Positions 47,437 through 60,386 of a stretch of DNA of 64,000 nucleotides are shown piece after piece. Below the pieces are notes generated by a model that had not been told where the DNA came from, made no database searches, and worked only from the letters and a program-made list of their open reading frames with translations. The translations under genes and the position numbers were made by a program. Positions within the stretch are counted from its first letter, which is position 1. Every line of letters begins with the position of its first letter. Source of the stretch: Euryodendron excelsum. Lineage: Eukaryota; Streptophyta; Magnoliopsida; Ericales; Pentaphylacaceae. The DNA is taken from contig CM065390.1 in the NCBI GenBank assembly GCA_033060915.1, positions 23,454,501 to 23,518,500 of the forward strand, written 5' to 3'.

Positions 47437-50400
47437 TGTAATACCCCAAACCTCTATTTTTTGGAATTAATACGTGTAACATCATGTAATTGGCTCATTT
47501 TGTACCATGTAAAGGGATAGCTAAAATCTCTTTATGTCTTATGTGAGGCTTGAGTGTATTGATCACATTGTAATGACCTTAGATGTTAGGAATTTGCTTC
47601 CATAAAGCCTCAAGGGAAAAATCAACAACAACTGAATGAATTTTGGGAAAATGGGTCACCTACAAAATTCAAATGAATCTGCCTCTAGCAGATCAGTTCT
47701 CTTAAAGCTAGTTTTTAACCATGATATGATTTGAATTTGAAAAGGCTTATTAGAGGAAAGGTTGTAGATCTTTGAGTCTTCTTTCCAAAGAACTTTGAAT
47801 CTCATCAATCTGACATTTGAGTAAAATGTTATGGCTACAAGACTAAAGACTGTGCCAGACTTTGCTCGATCTGGCTAGACTTCGCCGAACCTTCGCTGGA
47901 TGTCACTAGAATAAATAGATTAGGTGTAAATCCGCTAAAGACTTTGCTAGACTTCACTAGAATTTGCCAGACCTTTACTAGACCCTTGAGGGCTGTCGAT
48001 GGAAGAAACAGATTGGGTGTAAATCTGCTGTAAACTTTTCCAGACTTCGCCGAACTTCGCTAGAGACCTCACTGGACCTCGCTGGACGTCACGGCCGCGA
48101 GATAAGCGAGATTGAAACCCTAGGGACGCCGCCGCAAGTCCTTTTTGAGATCAACATTGATTTATGTTGTAATGTAAGCTTGGTATAAGACCCTTACACC
48201 CAAATAAACACACACACTCTCACACTCTTTAACCAAAAGGAAGAAAAAGGGGAGAAGGAGAAGAAGGAAAAGATAAGGGAAAGAAGAAGATCAAGGGGAA
48301 GGGAGAAGCCCAACCCTACGAGAAGCCACCATTGTTGGAGCTTGGAAAGCTTGATAGAAGGTAAGATTCGCCAATCCTTATATGAGCATGTATATATATG
48401 TGTGTGTGTTGTAGTTGTGTTTGGTGACTCCTTTGAGTTCCAATTAGTTAGATCTTGAGAGTTTGTAAGCTTCCATAGATGGATTTGGAGTTGGGGTTGA
48501 AAATCCTGAAATTCGTAAATGTTGGGTTTGAGATTTCAAGCTCTAGATCCCTTCACTTTACTTATTGGTTTAGCTTTATTTTGAGATATTGTAGTCCACT
48601 TGGGTCAATCTTTAAACCCTAGAAGCATTGGTAGAGTTTGAGAGGGGTTTGATTGAACTTTGGTTGGGTAGAACCCATTTTCTTCGCACCAGTCACAGCC
48701 CTGGCGCCCCTGGTAGTGCGGTCCCAGGTCACAACTTCGACGATGTTTAGTAAAACGAGCATAATTTTCTCAAGAAAACTAGAATTGATGCACCCTTTGA
48801 AGCATTGGAAAGTAGACTCATAGATCTTTGTAACCATATAAAGTTTGGACTCTAATTTCTTATATATTAGGAGATATTGAATTTTAAAATTGGCTTAAAA
48901 CTGTTGTCAGCAACTTTGTTCTTCATAATTTTTGTCCATTTTTCTTGGGGTCCTGTGTTTGATGCTTCTATGTACTTTATGTGTTGGAACACCCTTGTTT
49001 AGCACCAATCCTCAAGGATAGAGGTGAGTAACGATATGCCATGAGTAAAACCCTATTACTATCCAAATGCTTTAAGTTCAACTCCATATCATGCAATGTT
49101 TTCCATATGCTTTCAACGCATCAATGTTTGTGTTAAAGAATAAATGTCATACCTTGAAATGCATGCAAGTTATACTTATGTTATGAATTGAAACCCATAG
49201 ACTAGAATGTTTACATAAGAGAGATGCAAGATTTTCCCAATGTATGGTGCCGACATGTGAGGTCCTTTTCTGGCAAAACCTTAAACTCGCCCGATAGTCC
49301 TAGGATAGGGACGTGAAATAAACTATTGAAATGTGAGGTCTTTTCATGGCAAGACCTAAATTTAGCCCGATAGTCCTAGGATAGGGGATATGAAATAAAC
49401 TATCAACATGTGAAGTCTTTTCGTTGCAAGACCTTAAGCTCGCCTGATAGTCCTAAGATAGGAGACGTGAAATAAACTATCGACATGTGAGGTCTTTTCG
49501 TGGCGAGACCTTAATCTAGCTCGATATTCCTAGGGTAGGGGACGTGAAATAAACTATTGACATGTGAGGTCTTTTCATGGCGAGACCTTAATCTAACCCG
49601 ATAGTCCTAAGATAGGGGATATGAAATAAACTATTGACACATGAGGTCTTTTCGTGGCACGACCTTAATTTAGCCCGATAGTCCTACGGTAGGGGACGTG
49701 AAATAAATTATCGACATGTTAGGAGACATCCCTTGGCCTAAAGAGCCCTATGTGTGACCTTTAAGGTTACTAATGCAGAGCCTAGCTCTGATATCGGGTG
49801 GTAGCACATTTATGTTTTAAAACGAGAATGACGATATGTTTCAAATATCTATGACAAGCTATGTTATGTTTTATTAAGAATGAGACACGATATATCTCTC
49901 CTCTTTATGATATTATAATGTTCCTTATAGTATTATGCCATAGTATGCTCATGACAAGCTACGTTATGCCATACATGATCATGTTACGTTTTGTATTTCA
50001 CTCTTATGATACTCTGGTCGAAAGGTCATAACATGTCATTATGAAAGTTTATGATCTAAGACCTATGTTCCAAATTTACGCTTTATACGTTTCTAAGAAC
50101 GATGATATTTGATGTGTCTAATGTTATAGGACGAGCTAAGATATACTTTTATGCTATGTCATGTTCTACAAGATTATGCTACGACATGCCACTCTATCCT
50201 TTACGATATTAGGTTTTGGAGATGCTAAAATGTTTTAATATGAAAGCCTATGCTCATGTGTTTTCAAGCTCACGCTTACACTTTTCTAAGTCCAGGCCAT
50301 ATATGCATAAATATTTATCTATTGTCATATACATTAAATAGAAATATTAGTCTATAGTATTTTATGCTCATGCATCATTGTTATTCACTAAGCATTAGCT

Positions 50401-50797
50401 TACGTTTTTTAAAAATATTTTCAGGTAACCAAACTGGAAGGCCTTAGAGGGAGGCCCATACTAGGATATTTGGACTACGGCCCATGAGCCTTATAATGTG
50501 TAATGCGTATAGGGGCTGGACCCTAATGTTTTGTAATATTATAATGTTATAACTGTGGTGGCCTTCGATAGGCCCATCTTATGGTATGTTTATGTTTTGG
50601 AGATTAGGCACGACTCTGCTATGTATGACACACGTTTTGTTTTACGTTTATAAAATCTTTTTTCCACAACTATATATATCTTTTAAATGATAAATGCACA
50701 GGTGTTCAACTAGTTTAGGTAATGCAGTCTTGGGTAGCCAAGCTATTGGCCAATCATGCATCCTAAATCCATATAGGCTGGGTTTCGGGGCATGATA
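47437..50797 (+). mobile_element. Solo LTR F (~3.36 kb, chromovirus-like)
   Basis: F begins TGTAATACCCCAAACC and ends GGTTTCGGGGCATGATA. The two ends are imperfect inverted repeats. GAAAG flanks both sides (47432-47436 and 50798-50802). By chance or otherwise, the preceding GAT A also matches, giving GATAGAAAG on both sides. There is no coding sequence and no second LTR. A purine-rich stretch lies at 48225-48310. The final A after T instead of CA is a likely point mutation. Confidence 0.8.
49255..49720. repeat. Six tandem copies of a ~77-bp unit in LTR F
   Basis: CATGTGAGGTCTTTTCGTGG, GACCTTAATCTAGCCCGATA and GTCCTAGGATAGGGGACGTG recur every 75-77 bp, starting near 49255, 49330, 49406, 49483, 49560 and 49637. 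Similar short arrays are common in LTRs of plant chromoviruses. Confidence 0.92.
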
Positions 50798-50802
50798 GAA
50801 AG

Positions 50803-52690
50803 TATAGGGATTTATTTAGGAATATTGTCTAACTTTTTTAAAAAGACTTTATGGACTAAGTAATTCAATTCGAAAGGATAAGAGGCCATCAATTCTGCTA
50901 CCATATAGTCAAAAAACATCGCTTTGCAAAGCCCATTCGAGTTGGTTACATTTTATCAAGAAAACCGATCTAATGATCACCGCCCATACTGGGTTAAGGC
51001 AAAAACCATGAACGAGAATTAATGAGTGCAAGATGAAGATGGTGATTCCCAAGAGAATACGATGTCGACGACGTCTATAAGAGCATGCATAGAAGCAAGT
51101 TTTTCGATACATAGAAGAGTCTAAAAGAGCAATGAGAAAAAAAAAGAATTTTTTTTTTTTGTGTGTTAGTGTTGGTCTTCAAGAGGAGATAATTTTGTCC
51201 AAAAATAGAAATGAAAGAGTCGGCATCTTTAAAGGTCGACATAGGACCAAATTTTTTGATGAAAAATTCTAATCAGAAGGAAGAGAACTGTCTAGAAGAG
51301 CAAAAAGAGTAAGAAGGAAAGAAGAAATAGGGAAATGGAAGTTAAATTGCTAAAGGTAATCATGGGTCTTTTGGAACCCCACAAATGATAATGTTTGAAC
51401 CTGTATATCCCTTCATTCATAAACCTCTTAACTTAGCTTACGCTACGGTCCAAATCAACGTTTTCTCTGATCAAAGAAAATTGCTTAGTCTAGATAAGCT
51501 TGAACAATACCAAGACAAGTTAAGGGAAAGAGAGAAAAAGAGTGTAGGGGCAACATCACGCCATATTTGTGCTCAGATGGTTCTGGTTTAAATAACCCAC
51601 TAAAAGAAAAGTGCTTTGAGCCTTTATATCCTTTGATTTCTTACAACCCCTAAGCTTGGCCCACATTACGGTCCTAAGAATAGTCTTCTCAAATTGAGAG
51701 TTAAGCTGTTTATTGCTCTGTAAAGGGCAGGCGAGTTTTCGCTCAAGCCACGGTGAAATTTGAAGATCTTAGAGAGAAAACCAAGTGAGGACAGAAAATC
51801 ACAAAACAATAACCCCATAGAAAGTAAGGATAAGATAGCAATTAGCAAACCAAAAAGTCAATATCTCTTGAGAATGGTGTCAATGTTATCACACCCTAAT
51901 AAGAATGGGACAAAATTGAAGAGGCAGAATCTTGGAAGGGAAATAAAATCCTGAGAATGTGAGCCCTAGGGCAGTCTTCGAAAATAACTTATATACATGT
52001 AGTACTTGTGCATTTATGAAAAAGTATGATATGTATAGCCTGTACATTCATTCAATCCCTACGTAGTTTGTATCTATTCATGCATTCATAAAAAAGTGTG
52101 GCATGCATTCAATCTCATTCTTGTATAACTTGTGTATTCATAAAAAAGTATGACATGCATTCATTCTAATTCCTATATAGCCTATGCATTCCTTTAATAT
52201 CCCAATATAAATTGTATTTATACATACATTCATCAAAACATTCAACATACAATTTTATTTCAATCATTGTGTAAACCCGTATATACACTTATTCATATTC
52301 TCGTCTAATCTGGCATCCATCCACGGGTCTAACATACATCATTCTAACTTTCTGTAAAAACTTTGAACAACTTGGTCCAACTTTTCTCAAATAATGAAGA
52401 CTAAGATAGCAACCCCACCATGCACCTCCCATTCAGCTCAGCATGGAATATACTGTCGAACCAATCCCTAATTGACGCATTCTCAAGGTCTCAGAGGCCC
52501 GCCACTGACAAAGAAGCAAGAGCTACAAAAAGAACAGTGCGTGAAGTTCAGAATGCCATCCATATCCAACAGGAAACAAATGAATGGAGCAGAGTACAAA
52601 AAGAAGTTGAAGACACCTCATAGCCAATTAGCAAGCTCAAGCATCTTTAGCATCGACACCCCCGAAAGTATCCACAGAAGTCTCACCAAG
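50803..52690 (+). other. Internal region of element E after solo LTR F
   Basis: No pol motifs were found. Two related ~90-bp stretches (about 51375-51460 and 51605-51690) share CCTNTATATCC, ACNAACCNCTAA and ACGGTCC text. An open stretch at 52420-52623 reads as a charged helical peptide (ATKRTVREVQNAIHIQQE), but I do not recognise it. Confidence 0.4.
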
Positions 52691-52697
52691 GAGCCTC

Positions 52698-53317
52698 CTA
52701 ACCAGTAGTTCCACCGTGAGCCTCCCCCTCAACAACCCTAGCATAGGCATCATCAACCTTATCTCTAGCAAGGGTAGTATCAGCACCAGCAGCTTCATCT
52801 AAGGCAACATCTCCAGCAACCTCATTTGAGGCATCCTCCTCAAAAGTCATGGCATGGGTCCCTTTTTCATCAGTAGCTCCAACAGGGCAAGTCTCTGTAT
52901 GACTGCTCGTAAACCTCCTACAAAGCCAAAAATGGAATCCAGCTAAGAAAGCAAGGAAGACAAAATAAGCAAAAGAAGGAGCAAGGAATTGCCAGCTTAT
53001 TCCACAATCCTATCGTCAGCGAACTCTACTGAAGCTCGCGGTGCATATCAACAATTTTGGTCTGGAGGATATCCCTGTTTGCTCTGACCTCTGCCTCCAC
53101 CTCCTGCATAGCAGTGACGTCGACAAGCCCTAGCTCAGACTTAACATCAATTAGTGTGGCCATCTGAGCATGCCAGTCATCCCTATCAGCTCAAGCATCA
53201 GCAGCACTAGTCCTCTCCTCGGTTAGAGCAGCTCTCGTTGTCGTTAGATCATTCTTCGGTTGAGCCTCCTCAACTCTACATTCAACCTGCATGCCACCCT
53301 CTCCAGCATTGGCCATC
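52698..53317 (-). pseudogene. Antisense coiled-coil gene remnant of element E
   Basis: On the minus strand, ATG at 53317 opens MANAGEGGMQVECRVEEAQ, an Ala/Glu-rich coiled coil with one TGA at 53191-53193. It continues to 53030 at a GT donor (phase 2). A second exon, 52917 down to a stop at 52698-52700, gives an acidic tail (FEEDASNEVAGDVALDEAAG); the acceptor keeps the frame. The pattern, coiled coil then acidic tail, antisense to the host element and near its 3' end, mirrors the antisense gene of element T. Sequence upstream of 53317 continues to the LTR C boundary, so the ATG may be internal and the true 5' part lies beyond element G. Confidence 0.6.
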
Positions 53318-56300
53318 TTGAGGTTGAAGTCGAAAGAAGAGAAAATGTCAAAAACTCTTGACTTGAAGAATATGCATATATAGTGTCGTGCCCCGATTTT
53401 TTGCACTCGAGAATACACACAACTAAGAAAAACACAGTACTCTCTTGTTAGAACTCATCCTTCTAGAAGGACGAGTGTGACTAGGTTTGAATTGAAAATT
53501 GATTTGATTAAGGGCTTTTGAAAAAAGTTTGGAGTCGCCACCTAACTTTGTTAAGGTGAGTTAGGTCACCTAAAACTAAATGCAATCTGAAGATTAAACT
53601 TAGGGTTTTTGAAAAGGTTTTGAAAACTTCCTCAAGAGAGGGTTTTTTTAAAAATAGGTTGTTTGGCAACTTTTGGAAAGCTTTAAACCCTTTTTGAAAA
53701 ATAACTTTGTTTTTAGTCTTTGAAAACAATGATTCTAGGTTCGGAGGTTGGTTACGTATAGGGAAGATGCGCTAAGCTATCACGCTATCCTGCCCTTGCG
53801 ATACCTACATGTGTAACCACCACAAGTTCACTCATTTAGAATCTTTGATTATTCAATGTCTGATACTATCCACTTTGAAAAGAATTTTGAAAGATGTTTG
53901 ATATAATGCATGATATGCAAGTGTAAGAAAAAGATTTGATTTTGAAAATAGATTTGGAAAGAGAATTTGAAGTTTGAAAAAGGTTGTGAAAATTGGAGAC
54001 TTGAAAAAGGTTATGGAATTGAAAATTTGAAAAAGGCTGTGAAATTGGAAATTAGAAAAAGGTGATAGAATTAGAAACTTGAAAAAAATTATGACTGCAC
54101 TCATAAGGGTTACCTACGTATCCCTTTGTTGGAAATCAGGTCAGTCATAGTTCGGACAAGAGTCCGATTGAAAATAGAAGGTTTGATTTGAAAGGGTTGG
54201 ATTTGGAACTTTGATTTGAGGATTTGAAATTGGACTTGAACTTGATTTGGAAAAATTGAGCTTTGAAATCATCTTGACCTAGATTGGAGTTTTAAAACTA
54301 TCTTGGTTTAGAAAAGAGTTGAAAGCTTCCTAACTTTAGGGTTCGGGTTGAACTAGGGTTTAAATATCTTAAGACTTAGGTAACATAGGGTTGAAGCATG
54401 CACTTGAAAATACTTAATTTGAACTTGAGAAGTTTGATTTTAGAAAACTTAGAATTAGGAAAGATAGGATTTAAGAAAGATTTGATTTGATTTAGAAACA
54501 CTTGACTTGGAATGGTTGGAAAAGATTTGACTTGAATGTTTGATTTGAAAGAATTTAGAAAGTTTGTGTTTGAAAAATTTAAACTTGGGAAGGCTTTGAA
54601 TTAGGAAGGTTCCATTTTAGAAAAGCTTTTAATTAGGAAAGTTTTAATTTTGGAAAGATTTAAGTTTAGAAAGTTTTGAATTAGGAAAGATTTGAAAATT
54701 GGAAAGACTTGAAAGTTTAAAATTAGAAAAGGTTTGATAGTCTGAGATTAGGAAAGATTGAAATTATGAAAGATTTGATTTCTACTTCCTAAGTTGAAGA
54801 TTGGATTTTGTTTCCAAACATAGATGATTTGATTCTGTTTCCAAAATTGGAGGATTTGATTTGGTTTCCTAAATTGGAAGATTTGATTTGACATGGATTG
54901 GAACGGTTGAGTTTTGAAAATCTTGAATTTGGAAATCTATGATTTGGTGGAAAAAGAGTTTTTGAAAATTTAAGATTTGATATAGAAAATAGTTTTAGAA
55001 ACTTATAATTTGAGACAAAATAGGAAGTCAAAACTTCAAGAAAGGAATTAGGGTTTCCTAACTATGAATTCTAGGGCTTAACTTGGACTTCAAGACAAAG
55101 AGTTTTTGGAAAGTAGATCTTTGAAAAGAGTTTTTAGGAAGTGGATTTGCAAAATAATTTGGAAAGAAGATTGAATATGAACTTTTGCAAGTCTCTTAAA
55201 TATCTTACTTTCTTGAAATGATTCTAACCATAAGAATATTAGAACCATTCTAGGGTTGTGATTTTGAAAACAACAAAGGTTTGAAATATGGACTATAATG
55301 ACCACATTAAATGTAACACTTTCCTAAAACAACCCTAATCATGGAATAGCTAGAATTATCTTAAGATTGTGGTTCTAACAAAAACAATTTCGGGTTTATA
55401 CCCAAAATTTGAACCTTGATGGTCACATTAAATATAACACTTTCCTAAAACAATCCTAACCATGGAATGGCTAGACTCATACTAGGAGTGTGGTTTTGAA
55501 AACAAGTTTGGAAGAAGAAGATTTTGAATGTAAGTTTTGAAAGAAAACTTTGATGAAGTTTTGAAAATGACTTTGAAAGCAATTTTGGATGGATGTATGA
55601 ATATGACATATATAATGCAATAGGGTCGTGAACATACAAGGCTAGGGTTCACCACATAATCAAGGAGGCCAAATCCACACTGTCTAAAGTTGAACTAGAA
55701 GAAAGCCCTGTCGTGTCCAGATTTTTCGCACTCGAGGAATACACACACAAGCAGAAAAAATATTGTACTCTCTCGTTAGAACTCACCCTCCTAGAAGAAT
55801 GAGTGCGACTAGATTTGAATTGAAAATAGACTTGAATAAAGGGTTTTTGGAAAACATTTGGAGTCGCCACCTAACTTGATTAAGGTTAGTTAGGTCACCT
55901 AAAAACTAAGTACAATTCGAAGACTACACTTAGGGTTTCGAAATCGATTTTGAAAATATCTCCTCAAGAGAGGGTTTTTAGGAAAACAGGTTATTTAGCA
56001 ACCTTTAGAAAATAATTAAACCCTTTTAAAAATAAACTCCATTTTGGTCTTTCGAAAACAGTGATCCTAGGTTCGGAGGTGGTTACGTGTAGGGAAGACG
56101 CACTAAGTCATCACCCTACCCCGCCCTTGCGGTACCTACATGTCCATTTACCTTAAATTTACCTATGAGAGTCTTTAACTAACAAATGTTCAATTCTATC
56201 CACTTTAGAAAACAATTTTGAAAAAAGAATGATGCATGATATGCAATTACAAGAAAAGAGAGTTGGAAAATAGATTTAGAAAGAGATTGATTTGATTTAA

Positions 56301-58826
56301 AAGATATTTGAAAAGATAGATTTGAAAAGAATTATGGAATTGGAAATTGAAAAAAGGTTGTGGAAATAGAAACTTGAAAAAGGTTGTGACCGCACCCATG
56401 AGGGTTGCCTACGTATCCTTTGTGAAGAATCAGATCAGTCGTAATTCAAACAAGAGTCCGATAGAAAATAGAAGGTATGATTGGAAGAAAGAGATTTTGA
56501 TTGGAATTTGGATTGGAAAATTGAGAAATTGAACTTGGATTGGAAGATTTGAAAAGATTTGATTTTGGAAAAAGCTTGGTTTTAGGAAACCTAGACTTAA
56601 GAAAGACTTGAGGCTTAGGAAAGATTAGACTCGAGTGTTGAACTTGGAAGATTAGGAAAGATTGAATTTAGGAAGGGTTCGAATTAGGAAAAGTCCGGTT
56701 TAGGAAAGTTTCATTTTAGGAAAGTTACGTTTTAGGAAAATTTTGGTTTAGGAAAGTTTTGATTTAGGAAAGTTTTGAAATAAGAAAGTTTTCGAAATAG
56801 GAAAGGTTTCATTTTAAGAAAGTATTGAAATTGGAAAATCTTGAATTTAGAATGTTTTGAAATAGGGAAGTTTTGAAAGTCGGAAAGTTTAGAATTTAGA
56901 AAGTTTTAGATTTGGAAAGATTTGAAGTTTAGGAAAGTTTAAAATTTTAGAAAGATTCAAAGTTTGAGTTTTAGAAAACACTTGAAGTTAGGAAAGGTTT
57001 TGAGTTTAAGAAGGGTTTGAAAACTTATATTTGGAAAGGGATAAAATTAGGAAATGGTTGAATTAGGAAAGATGTGGAAGTTGAGTTTTAAAATTTAGAA
57101 AAGATTTTTATGTTCAAGTTTTGGAAACTCAAGATTTAGGAAAGAAGAAGATTAAAAAGGAGTTGAATTAGGAAAGGTTTAGACTAGGAAGGATTGAGAT
57201 TCCTATTTCTTAAAACAAGGGATTAGATTTTGTTTCTAAAAAGAGATGGTTTGATTTTGTTTCCAAAAACAGAGGATAGGATCTAGTTTCCTAAATGGGA
57301 AGATTGGATTTGGTTTCTTAAAGGGGAGGATTGGATTTAACATGGATTTGGAAAGGGAAGGTTTAGAAACCCTAGATTTGGAAGACTATAATTTTGATGT
57401 AGAAAATAGGTTTTGAAAATATACATATAGTTTTGAGGTAGAAAATAAGAGGTTTTGGAAACCTAGATTTTGAGGCCAAAATAGGGAATTGAAAACTATG
57501 TTTTTGGAGAAGAAAATTAGGGTTTCCTAATTGTGAGCTCTAGGGCTTAACTTAGATTCTAAGGAAGGAGATTTTTGAAAAGTGAATTTTTAGAAAGAGA
57601 AATTTTTGGAAGGAAATCCTAGAGAGGAGTTTCTAGAAGGAAGATTTTGAAAAGAGAGAGTTTTTGGAAGGGGATTTTTGGAAGAAGATTGTTGGAAGGA
57701 ATTTTTAGGAAAGAGATTTTAGGAAGGAAACCTAGGGAGTGTTTCTAGAGAGTGAATTTTGAAGAGAGCGTTTTGAAAATGATTTTAACAAAGGAAGTTT
57801 AGGAAAATAGATTTTTGGAGGGAGTTTTTCGAAAATAATTTTGGAAAGAAGAGTTTTTGGAAAGCATGTTGAAAAAGAGGGTTTTAGAAAGAGAGACTTT
57901 TGAAAAGAGAGTTCTTAGAAAGTATAAAAATGTCTTACTTTCCTAAAGCGATTCTAACCATAAGAAGGCTAGAACCACTTTAAGAAAGTCGTTTTAAAAA
58001 CAACAAGGATTTGAAAATATGGACCATATTGGTCACTTTAAATGTAACACTTTCTTAAAGCAACCCTAGCCATGGAAAGGCTAGAATCACCTTAGGATTG
58101 TGATTTTGAAAACAAGTTTCGAAAAAGAAGATTTTGATGCAATTTTGAAAATGATGTTAATGCAAGTTTTGAAAATGAGTTTAAAAATGAATTTTCGAAG
58201 AATGCAAGATCATGATATGCACAATGCAAATTGGGGTCGTGGACATACAAGGTTAAAGGCTTCACTACATAATCAAGGGGGCCAAACTCACGTGGTTTCC
58301 GGTTAGACTAAAAGAAAGCCCCCGATACGGGTGACTCTCCAATAGCCTAATCCTACACATGGACCGAGAAATCGCTTATTTCAAGCACGCAAGAAAGGGG
58401 GGGGGGGAAGAAAATGGGAGATTAAAATAGAAGAAAACCCAAGTGGGTTAGGAGAGAGAAGAGATGGGGAAGATGCGTAAACTTAAAGAGAAAGCCTACC
58501 TTGTGTCTTCTTTATTTTGCTTAGCTTTGCGCGCTTTGCTTTGCTTGTCTTGCTTCGGTCTTCACTTCCGTCTTCAAGAGTTTGTCTTCAATCTTCAAAG
58601 CTTTGTAGTTGCAGCAATCCAAGTCTTCAATAGAGGCTTTGGAGGCTAGTGTATGAGTGTATAGAAGTGTATGTGAGTGTATAGGAGGCTAGGGTTTGTG
58701 TATGGAGGCAAGGGTTTGGAAAACCTAAAGAAGCTAGGGTTTAGGAAGGTTACGAGCTCTGTACATCAAATAATAGGGTTTTTAGACTGATTTGGCGAAC
58801 CTCTTTCACGCTGGAGGAGGCTCTGT

Positions 58827-58960
58827 ATTTATAGACAAGGGAATGACCTGGCGCCTGTTGTAGTGGCGCCAAGCCAAAAATGCCTCTAGCACCACTAGGA
58901 GTGGCGCTAGGCCATATATTGGCTTGGCGCCACTACTAGTGGCGCCAACCAGTTAGGAAA
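58827..58960 (-). promoter_or_regulatory. LTR D TATA box and TGGCGCCA palindrome array
   Basis: TATAAATACAGAG lies on the minus strand at 58822-58834. Upstream on that strand are three GC-rich inverted pairs, including TGGCGCCACTACTAGTGGCGCCA at 58925-58947 (11-bp arms), matching LTR B. Confidence 0.85.
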
Positions 58961-59738
58961 GTTTTAAGGTCGGCAAGCAACATATCTTGAGAAAATTTAG
59001 GTGCCTGTACTAGAGACTACCATGCAATTTTTAGCCTGGCTTCACTAGGAGCAACTCCGAAAGGTCTGGGAAGGTTTCAAGGGATTGGGAATGGCCCAAA
59101 AGGCTGAAAAAGGGCAGAAACACTTAGAACAATGTCCGGGAGGTATTCGACTTGAAAAATGAGGACAAGAATTGTCGAAAGGGTTGACCGAGCTATTAGG
59201 GGCAAAACGGTCATCTGGATCGGAAAGCTGCCGAGACAGACTCAGAATGTCCCAGAAGAAGACTCGAGATTTAGAAACATTATTTAGAATGTTCCCAAAG
59301 GCTACCGGTTTGATACCCAGAGCTGGTGTGGCCGGAAAAGGCGAGCAGCCCACTAGGGGCAAAACGGTCATTTTACACTGGGTTTACCGGAACTGACTCG
59401 GAATGATCCAGAAAGATAAAGAAAGGTCACGAATACTATAAAAAACATTCTCGAGAGATTACCGGTTTGATACCCAGAGCCGGTGTGGTCACCGGGGCGT
59501 TCGGATGCCTATAGGACAAAATGGTCATCTGGACTGGAAAGCCTCGGAATTGGCCTGAAACTGACTAGAAGGCACCTAATAATGCCGGATTGCTTTTAAG
59601 ACAATCTTGGAAGGGTGGACTTATCATTCTGAGGACTTAGGTGTGTTCTCGAGAAACATGCCGGAAAATGGCCCTAGGAGTAGTTTGGTCATTTTTCACC
59701 GAAATGGGCTAGCAGGCACCGATGTTGACCTGGGTTTT

Positions 59739-59866
59739 GAGTGTTTCTGTCACTCTAACGACAGTCTCATGATACAGGGGTTTGTTGGCAATTCCCTATA
59801 TCGACCTGTTTGCGAGTATTTCCGCTACTCTAACTGTTGTGATGTTTGCGAGTATTTCCGCTACTC
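59739..59866. repeat. GAGTR-N7-YACTC inverted repeats in U3 of LTR D
   Basis: Perfect arms occur at 59739-59755 (GAGTG/CACTC), 59814-59830 and 59850-59866 (GAGTA/TACTC). All have 7-base loops. Read on the LTR strand, the loops are ACAGAAA or GCGGAAA. Confidence 0.9.
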
Positions 59867-60065
59867 TAACGGTTCGCGATCCTTCCCGAGACTGCCTGAT
59901 CTCGAGAAACTGCTAAAGGGACTTAGCGCCTGAGAAGTCAATTTTCTCGAAAGGCGTGTCGAAACGGACATTTTTGCATTGGCGGGCTAGCAGGCGCTAA
60001 AGGTGGACCGTTTTACCATCTAGGGGACTTGGGGTCTCGTCTCGGTCGACAGGTTTAAAAAGGAC

Positions 60066-60386
60066 TTACCGTCTTCAGAAAGATGTGCCTGATTTGGAAT
60101 TGGAAAGGGGACTTATCGTCTTTGGAAAGACGTGCCTGATTGGATAGACTTACCCTCTCTATGAATCAGCTTTCTCAAGAGAGGGATTGAAATTAGAATT
60201 GGAAAATGGATTGGAAAGGGAACTTACCATTTTCGGAAAGACGCGCCTGTTGGGATTGGAAAGGGGACTTACCGTCTTTGGAAAGACGCGCCTATTAGAA
60301 TATGGAAAAGGGACTTACCGTCTTCGGAAAGACATGCCTGACCTGGAATTGGAAAGGGGACTTACCGTCTTTGGAAAGTCGCGCCT
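60066..60386. repeat. CGTCTT...AAGACG palindrome array in LTR D
   Basis: Six or so copies occur, several as CGTCTTTGGAAAGACG, which extends the arms to 7 bp compared with LTR A. Spacers contain GATTGGAATTGGAAAGGGGACTTA. The array corresponds to that at 17791-18000. Confidence 0.85.

Larger units (their letters stand above)
39261..53383 (+). mobile_element. Element E: Ogre-like Ty3/gypsy element, 5' LTR and broken internal region
   Basis: E has a 5' LTR (39261-44472), then a PBS, a leader, gag remnants, and an antisense coiled-coil gene at its far end. Solo LTR F (47437-50797) interrupts it and element G cuts it at 53383. No protease, reverse transcriptase or integrase could be read between 46800 and 52700. 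No matching 3' LTR lies in the window, so the right limit is an inference. The left flank is CTAAT; its partner TSD is not seen. LTR of more than 5 kb, tRNA-Arg-type PBS and antisense gene all fit the Ogre/Tat group. Confidence 0.75.
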
